Shown here: positions 6,248 through 8,819 of the stretch, in pieces | Position numbering within the stretch: the stretch's first letter is position 1 | How the letters are laid out: every line of letters starts with the position of its first letter | Assembly: GCA_002352365.1 (NCBI GenBank) | Contig: DEIJ01000148.1 | Location: 1 to 8,819 of the forward strand | DNA from: Dehalococcoidia bacterium UBA2777 | Lineage (GTDB): Bacteria > Chloroflexota > Dehalococcoidia > UBA2247 > UBA2777 | Reading direction: 5' to 3' | Length of the DNA stretch: 8,819 nucleotides | The notes under the pieces: generated by a model | The model's input: the letters and a program-made list of their open reading frames with translations, nothing else | The model's database searches: none | Told to the model about the DNA's origin: nothing | Translations under genes and position numbers: made by a program

Positions 6248-6466
6248 CTATACTTTTGGCCTGCTGCTATTTCATTCCCTTGATATTCCAGCAGGAGCTT
6301 ACCAGCGCTTATTCTTACTACCTCGGCTGTCTGCTGAGGTTGCTCTGTTTGATCACAAGGCCCAACTGTAAGCCCTATGACAACCATCATCACAATAAAG
6401 ACTAAAGCTAGTGAGCCGAAGATAATGCCAAGCCTTTGGGCATTTTGAGCCCCCCCTTGAAATCAT
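6223..6466 (-). pseudogene. Membrane-anchored tRNA_anti-like (OB-fold) protein, N-terminal fragment
   Basis: Minus-strand reading shows RLGIIFGSLALVFIVMMVVIGL, one transmembrane helix, then a Gln/Thr-rich linker and VVRISAGKLLLEYQGNEIAA followed by GQKYR. This last part matches the start of the tRNA_anti-like family (PF12869 pattern: A-E-L-x-x-E-Y-x-x-N-E-x-A-A-D-x-K-Y). The family continues for another 80 or so residues as an OB fold; here the frame stops at TAG (6223-6225), right where DUF72-derived sequence begins. At the 5' end an ATG at 6464-6466 (MISRG) is separated from the main frame by one base at a run of seven C (6450-6456), so either the gene is frameshifted or the run length is a sequencing error. 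No clear ribosome-binding site precedes this ATG. Broken at both ends. Confidence 0.65.
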
Positions 6467-6556
6467 GACGGACTCTTTGTGCTAAGAGCCCCCTCACTGC
6501 GGAGGTATTGAAAATGAAGAAAGCACGAAATCACCACAATGTTAAATTGGTAATGC

Positions 6557-6595
6557 GATACTGTCAGCCGCTAACAAATCATGGGCGACAGTATC
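6557..6595. repeat. 39-nt stem-loop
   Basis: GATACTGTC (6557-6565) pairs perfectly with GACAGTATC (6587-6595). GCC (6567-6569) with GGC (6584-6586) extends the stem past a single bulged A to 12 bp around a 14-nt loop. There is no T-run on either strand, so a simple terminator is unlikely. Confidence 0.5.
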
Positions 6596-6740
6596 TCGAG
6601 CGATGAGGAAGCCCGCCGCGATTCATATGGCACGGAAGCCGGTACCATTATAGATAGCGTGGCAAGCGGTAACTTCACTGTACTAGGCTGCGCTCAGCCA
6701 TATTGACATGCCCTCTGATGAACGTGCAAGTACGTGTTGT

Positions 6741-6825
6741 GACTGTCGAAAAACCCCTGACAACCTCTTTTTCAAAGCTGGGAGTCTGACCACTCCAAAG
6801 CTGAGCCTCTACTTTTTCGACAGTC
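6741..6825. mobile_element. MITE-like 85-bp element with perfect 13-bp terminal inverted repeats
   Basis: GACTGTCGAAAAA (6741-6753) and TTTTTCGACAGTC (6813-6825) are exact inverted copies. The interior has a smaller stem (GGAGT at 6781-6785 with ACTCC at 6791-6795) and direct repeats of CAAAGCTG (6773-6780 and 6795-6802). Ends of this kind are seen on insertion sequences, so a short non-autonomous derivative is the best guess. No target-site duplication is obvious. The alternative is a long terminator or processed RNA hairpin at the 3' side of the binding-protein gene. Confidence 0.5.
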
Positions 6826-6886
6826 TCGTTAGTCCGAAGCTTGCCCGCTTCCATGTTACGACCCTTGTTCCCACCTCAAAGCTATC

Positions 6887-8155
6887 TTACTGAAGGTGTC
6901 TTGGATTTAGGTAGTACGGCTTTAAGAAGTCAGTAATAATAGGCCACAACCGGCTCTCTTCAACTCTAAACATCCTCTCAACCTCGATGAAATATGGTTT
7001 TTCATCACTCACATTTACTAGAGGAATGCCAAAACCAAGATCAAAATCTCTTATGCTACATACACCATCCCTAATGGCTCGCCCGCTCAAATTCTCAAAT
7101 CCCACATTTTCTATGGCTAGCCTTATAGCCTCCACTATCACCTTCGCTACTATCCACCCTACAAAGTAAAATTGTGGAACGTCCTCGACCTCCCAGCCCC
7201 GGTTATCCTTAGCTGCATCGAGCACTGCTTTCATCCCTGGTAATTGTGGATCATCCCCATTGCACACAAAGGGATATATCTGGTACCACCCATCAGCATC
7301 ACCTCCTACCATACGGAAGACCCCCTCATCAAGGTTACCAGCGCCTGCGCAAAGCTTTATGCCTTTTTTCATTATCTCCAGTCTGGCAGCATCCTTTACC
7401 AGCACTGCCATAGAACCCCCAAAGTGCATGACATATATCCAATCAGGGTTTTTATTTGCCAGCCTAATCCACTCGACAGATGTATCAATTACTCCAAAAA
7501 CAGGTATAACTTCTTTGCCTACAAACTCAACCCCTATTTCGGCGGCATGTTTGGAACCCTCATATGTTTCCCAACCTTCCTCGAAATCTATAAGCATTAT
7601 TCCGATCCTAGGTGGGCGCTGCTCAATCCAATTATCCCTAACCCACTTCATAAAAGTGGCAAACTCAGGGCCAAGCCCCGCGCTGGTACCAAATACCCAC
7701 ATCTCAGGTTCGGTTATCATCAGGGTAGAATATGGAGCGAATGGTATCGCGGGTATCTCGTCTCTTTGCATCGTTGGTGCGATGTATGCGTGACTATTGG
7801 ATATCGCACTCTCTATGAGTACCCCTTCCGTTTTCCACCTTTTGTGTGCTGTGAGAAGTAGAGGAATCGGGCTCTGTGCCGTGTTTGCCCACCGCCCCTC
7901 CAGCTTGACTCCATCAAGCCCACCTTGGTCATTGACTAATTTTAGGTAATCAACAATCCCGTAGTAACCTGGGATACCACAGCTCGCTATAGGCCCAGTG
8001 AAATAACTGGCTACGCCTATCTTCACCACCCTCTCATTTGGCCCAGCCTCACAGACTGGAATAGCGGCCGTAAGTGAGAGCACTATGCAGAGCCCCACTG
8101 CTACGAGACTCAATCCAATCCTCTTTACTCGTTTCTTCATCTCCCCTCCCTTCAT
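6887..8155 (-). CDS. ABC transporter substrate-binding protein, branched-chain amino acid (Liv) type
   Basis: This 422-aa exported protein is of the Peripla_BP_6 type, which delivers amino acids, amides or short organic acids to a LivHMGF permease. A signal peptide is clear: basic KKRVKR (7-12), a hydrophobic core to about residue 32, and likely cleavage after VCEA (34-37). No lipobox precedes the cysteine. The mature start VVKIGVASYFTGPIASCG and DYLKLVNDQGGLDGVKLEG (69-87) are family signatures. The second lobe has PPRIGIMLIDFEEGWE and PDWIYVMHFGG. Full length and intact. ATG 8155 is chosen because GAGGAG lies 8 nt upstream and the ATG overlaps the stop of the preceding gene (ATGA). A second ATG at 8140 with GGGAGGGGAG directly before it is possible. 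No permease or ATPase gene is in the window. The IS21 insertion upstream may have removed its native promoter. Confidence 0.93.
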   Translation of the reverse strand: MKGGEMKKRVKRIGLSLVAVGLCIVLSLTAAIPVCEAGPNERVVKIGVASYFTGPIASCGIPGYYGIVDYLKLVNDQGGLDGVKLEGRWANTAQSPIPLLLTAHKRWKTEGVLIESAISNSHAYIAPTMQRDEIPAIPFAPYSTLMITEPEMWVFGTSAGLGPEFATFMKWVRDNWIEQRPPRIGIMLIDFEEGWETYEGSKHAAEIGVEFVGKEVIPVFGVIDTSVEWIRLANKNPDWIYVMHFGGSMAVLVKDAARLEIMKKGIKLCAGAGNLDEGVFRMVGGDADGWYQIYPFVCNGDDPQLPGMKAVLDAAKDNRGWEVEDVPQFYFVGWIVAKVIVEAIRLAIENVGFENLSGRAIRDGVCSIRDFDLGFGIPLVNVSDEKPYFIEVERMFRVEESRLWPIITDFLKPYYLNPRHLQ

Positions 8156-8292
8156 TCTTTTTGCTCCTCATCAAAGTAGACTTTATCTATGGCATACCTT
8201 ATGAGCTGGGCCATAGACACCTTCTTCTTATAAGGTAATGTCTCCATTTTCCTGTAAAATCCCTGGCGTAAGTGCCTCCAACGGTTTAAACA
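8152..8292 (-). pseudogene. 3' remnant of a small ribbon-helix-helix-like gene cut by IS21
   Basis: A frame open from the IS21 end ends with METLPYKKKVSMAQLIRYAI and then DKVYFDEEQKE, stop TGA at 8152-8154. The string VSMAQLIRYAIDKVY matches the second helix region of CopG/ribbon-helix-helix DNA-binding proteins (x-S-x-A-x-L-I-R-x-A-I-D). The beta-strand and first helix expected before it are absent. The sequence leading to the IS end (RWRHLRQGFYRK) stays in frame but has no start, and only an internal ATG at 8245-8247 could give a 31-aa peptide. The stop overlaps the binding-protein start by ATGA, which argues that this was the preceding gene of an operon, perhaps a small regulator. Family call from one helix only. 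Confidence 0.5.
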
Positions 8293-8374
8293 TGTCACTT
8301 TTCACATTATTGACCCAGGTGTTTTTCATCTAAATTGACCACCTGTGGGCACGCATGGTTGTCATTTTACATGA
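8293..8374. repeat. Three diverged IS21 terminal repeats
   Basis: Repeat 1 is at 8293-8315 (begins TGTCACTTTTCACA, ends ATTGACC). Repeat 2 is at 8320-8340 (begins TGTTTTTCATC, ends AATTGACC). Repeat 3 is at 8360-8374 (TGTCATTTTACATGA) and overlaps the istB stop codon. They share TGTcA-TTTTcA followed by ATTGACC in the first two. Such multiple repeats are the transposase-binding sites of IS21 elements. Confidence 0.55.
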
Positions 8375-8819
8375 CTCTCACCTCCTCGGCAACCAGCTGA
8401 GCTCTGTCGGGTCGCAGTAGAGACCGATAGCTCTTGCCAGTCAAGATCACATGATGGGCTCTGTTGATGAGGCGATCCAGAATACCTTCTGCCAGGACAG
8501 GGTTAGGGAAGAGGGGATACCAGTCCCGAGGTATGCGGTTGGAAGCTATCACCAGGGAGCCACTGCGGCTTCGCTCATCGATGAGTTCATATATGTCCTC
8601 AGTCTGCTTGGGGGTAAACTCCTTCATAGCGAAGTCGTCCGTGATAAGCATATCAGGCTGGAGGTAGCGGCGCAGACGGGTTTCCCAGGTGCCATCGGCG
8701 TGTCCTCCACCGAGGTCTGCCAAGAGCCGGGATGTCTTCATATACAGCACTTTGTAACCCATGCGACACGCCTGGTGCCCCAGGGCCAAGATGATATGAC
8801 TTTTGCCCACACCCACAGG
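8367..8819 (-). CDS. istB: IS21-family helper ATPase IstB (5' end beyond window)
   Basis: This is an AAA+ ATPase related to DnaC that works with the IstA transposase to select and remodel target DNA. About 151 codons are visible, starting within the Walker A motif (PVGVGKSH, K in GKS). Then come LITDDFAM (Walker B, about 57-64), the sensor-type segment SLVIASNRIP (about 87-96), ILDRLINRAHHVILTGKSYR (about 112-131, family signature) and the stop TAA at 8367-8369. Full IstB proteins are about 245-260 aa, so roughly 100 N-terminal residues are missing, cut by the window edge and not by mutation. The visible part has no frameshift, so the element may be active. It is oriented away from istA's expected position beyond 8819, the usual istA-istB order. 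Confidence 0.93.
   Translation of the reverse strand, partial: PVGVGKSHIILALGHQACRMGYKVLYMKTSRLLADLGGGHADGTWETRLRRYLQPDMLITDDFAMKEFTPKQTEDIYELIDERSRSGSLVIASNRIPRDWYPLFPNPVLAEGILDRLINRAHHVILTGKSYRSLLRPDRAQLVAEEVRVM

Larger units (their letters stand above)
6467..6886. other. Stretch without a supported gene, two inverted repeats
   Basis: No family-level coding match is present. On the plus strand, ATG 6514 has an excellent ribosome-binding site (GGAGGT at 6501-6506) but opens only 30 codons (to 6606). A second 41-codon frame (6581-6706; EEARRDSYGTEAGTIIDSVA) has coding-like composition but no ribosome-binding site. Both overlap the hairpin at 6557-6595. The right part is occupied by the 85-bp inverted-repeat unit. 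Confidence 0.4.
8293..8819 (-). mobile_element. IS21-family insertion sequence, one end and istB (partial)
   Basis: The element runs off the right edge of the window. Its likely outer end is TGTCAC at 8293, between the truncated regulator remnant and istB. IS21-family ends start with TG(T) and carry several diverged terminal repeats, as seen here. The istA transposase gene and the other end would lie beyond the window, so target duplication cannot be checked. Confidence 0.75.

Noticed and set aside
7244..7861. Long plus-strand ORFs opposite the binding protein
   Set aside because: Antisense shadows of a clear Peripla_BP_6 gene; their amino-acid content (His/Tyr/Pro-rich, no motif) is that of reverse-complement reading.
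1..8819. tRNA or rRNA genes
   Set aside because: No stretch showed cloverleaf-type pairing or recognisable rRNA sequence on either strand by eye.

Overview
This is a bacterial window, probably from an uncultured Chloroflexota (Dehalococcoidia-like) organism. That is inferred only from the gene mix: a family III CoA-transferase, a methylmalonyl-CoA-epimerase-like protein, a Liv-type binding protein, a DUF72 fragment and small methyltransferases. I put it at about 40-50%. The region is accessory DNA: four genes look intact on the minus strand, two on the plus strand, and at least four coding remnants sit among insertion-sequence debris.

Layout. At 16-482 (minus) lies a decayed IS110-family transposase with at least two internal deletions. 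At 733-2122 there is a plus-strand island of two different class I SAM-dependent methyltransferases, separated by a 131-bp site (1289-1419) that matches an integron attC site in its end motifs, orientation and unpaired base. No integron integrase is present, so this would be a lone attC or cassette remnant. At 2390-2788 (minus) is a VOC-fold protein close to methylmalonyl-CoA epimerases. At 3562-4770 (minus) is a CaiB/BaiF CoA-transferase. The two are separated by about 770 bp without a convincing gene.

At 5067-5948 (minus) is a RecB/Cas4-like PD-(D/E)XK nuclease with four cysteines placed for an Fe-S cluster. Its start is coupled to the end of a DUF72 C-terminal fragment (5957-6247). That fragment is joined at about 6215-6247 to the front of an unrelated membrane-anchored tRNA_anti-like (OB-fold) protein fragment (to 6466), which makes a chimeric deletion scar. 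The stretch 6467-6886 has no supported gene but holds two inverted repeats. One is a 39-nt hairpin and the other an 85-bp MITE-like unit with perfect 13-bp ends.

At 6887-8155 (minus) is an exported branched-chain-amino-acid-type substrate-binding protein. It overlaps by ATGA the 3' end of a small ribbon-helix-helix-like gene, whose 5' part is cut off by the end of an IS21-family element (8293 to beyond the window). The IS21 end shows three diverged terminal repeats and the IstB helper ATPase, partial at the window edge.

Working together: the CoA-transferase and VOC protein would fit acyl-CoA catabolism and the binding protein fits uptake of an organic solute, but no complete pathway or transporter is present. 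The most notable signals are the attC-like site with its methyltransferase neighbours, a possible second half-attC next to the IS110 relic, the DUF72/tRNA_anti-like chimera, the 85-bp inverted-repeat element, and the IS21 insertion into a small regulator gene.
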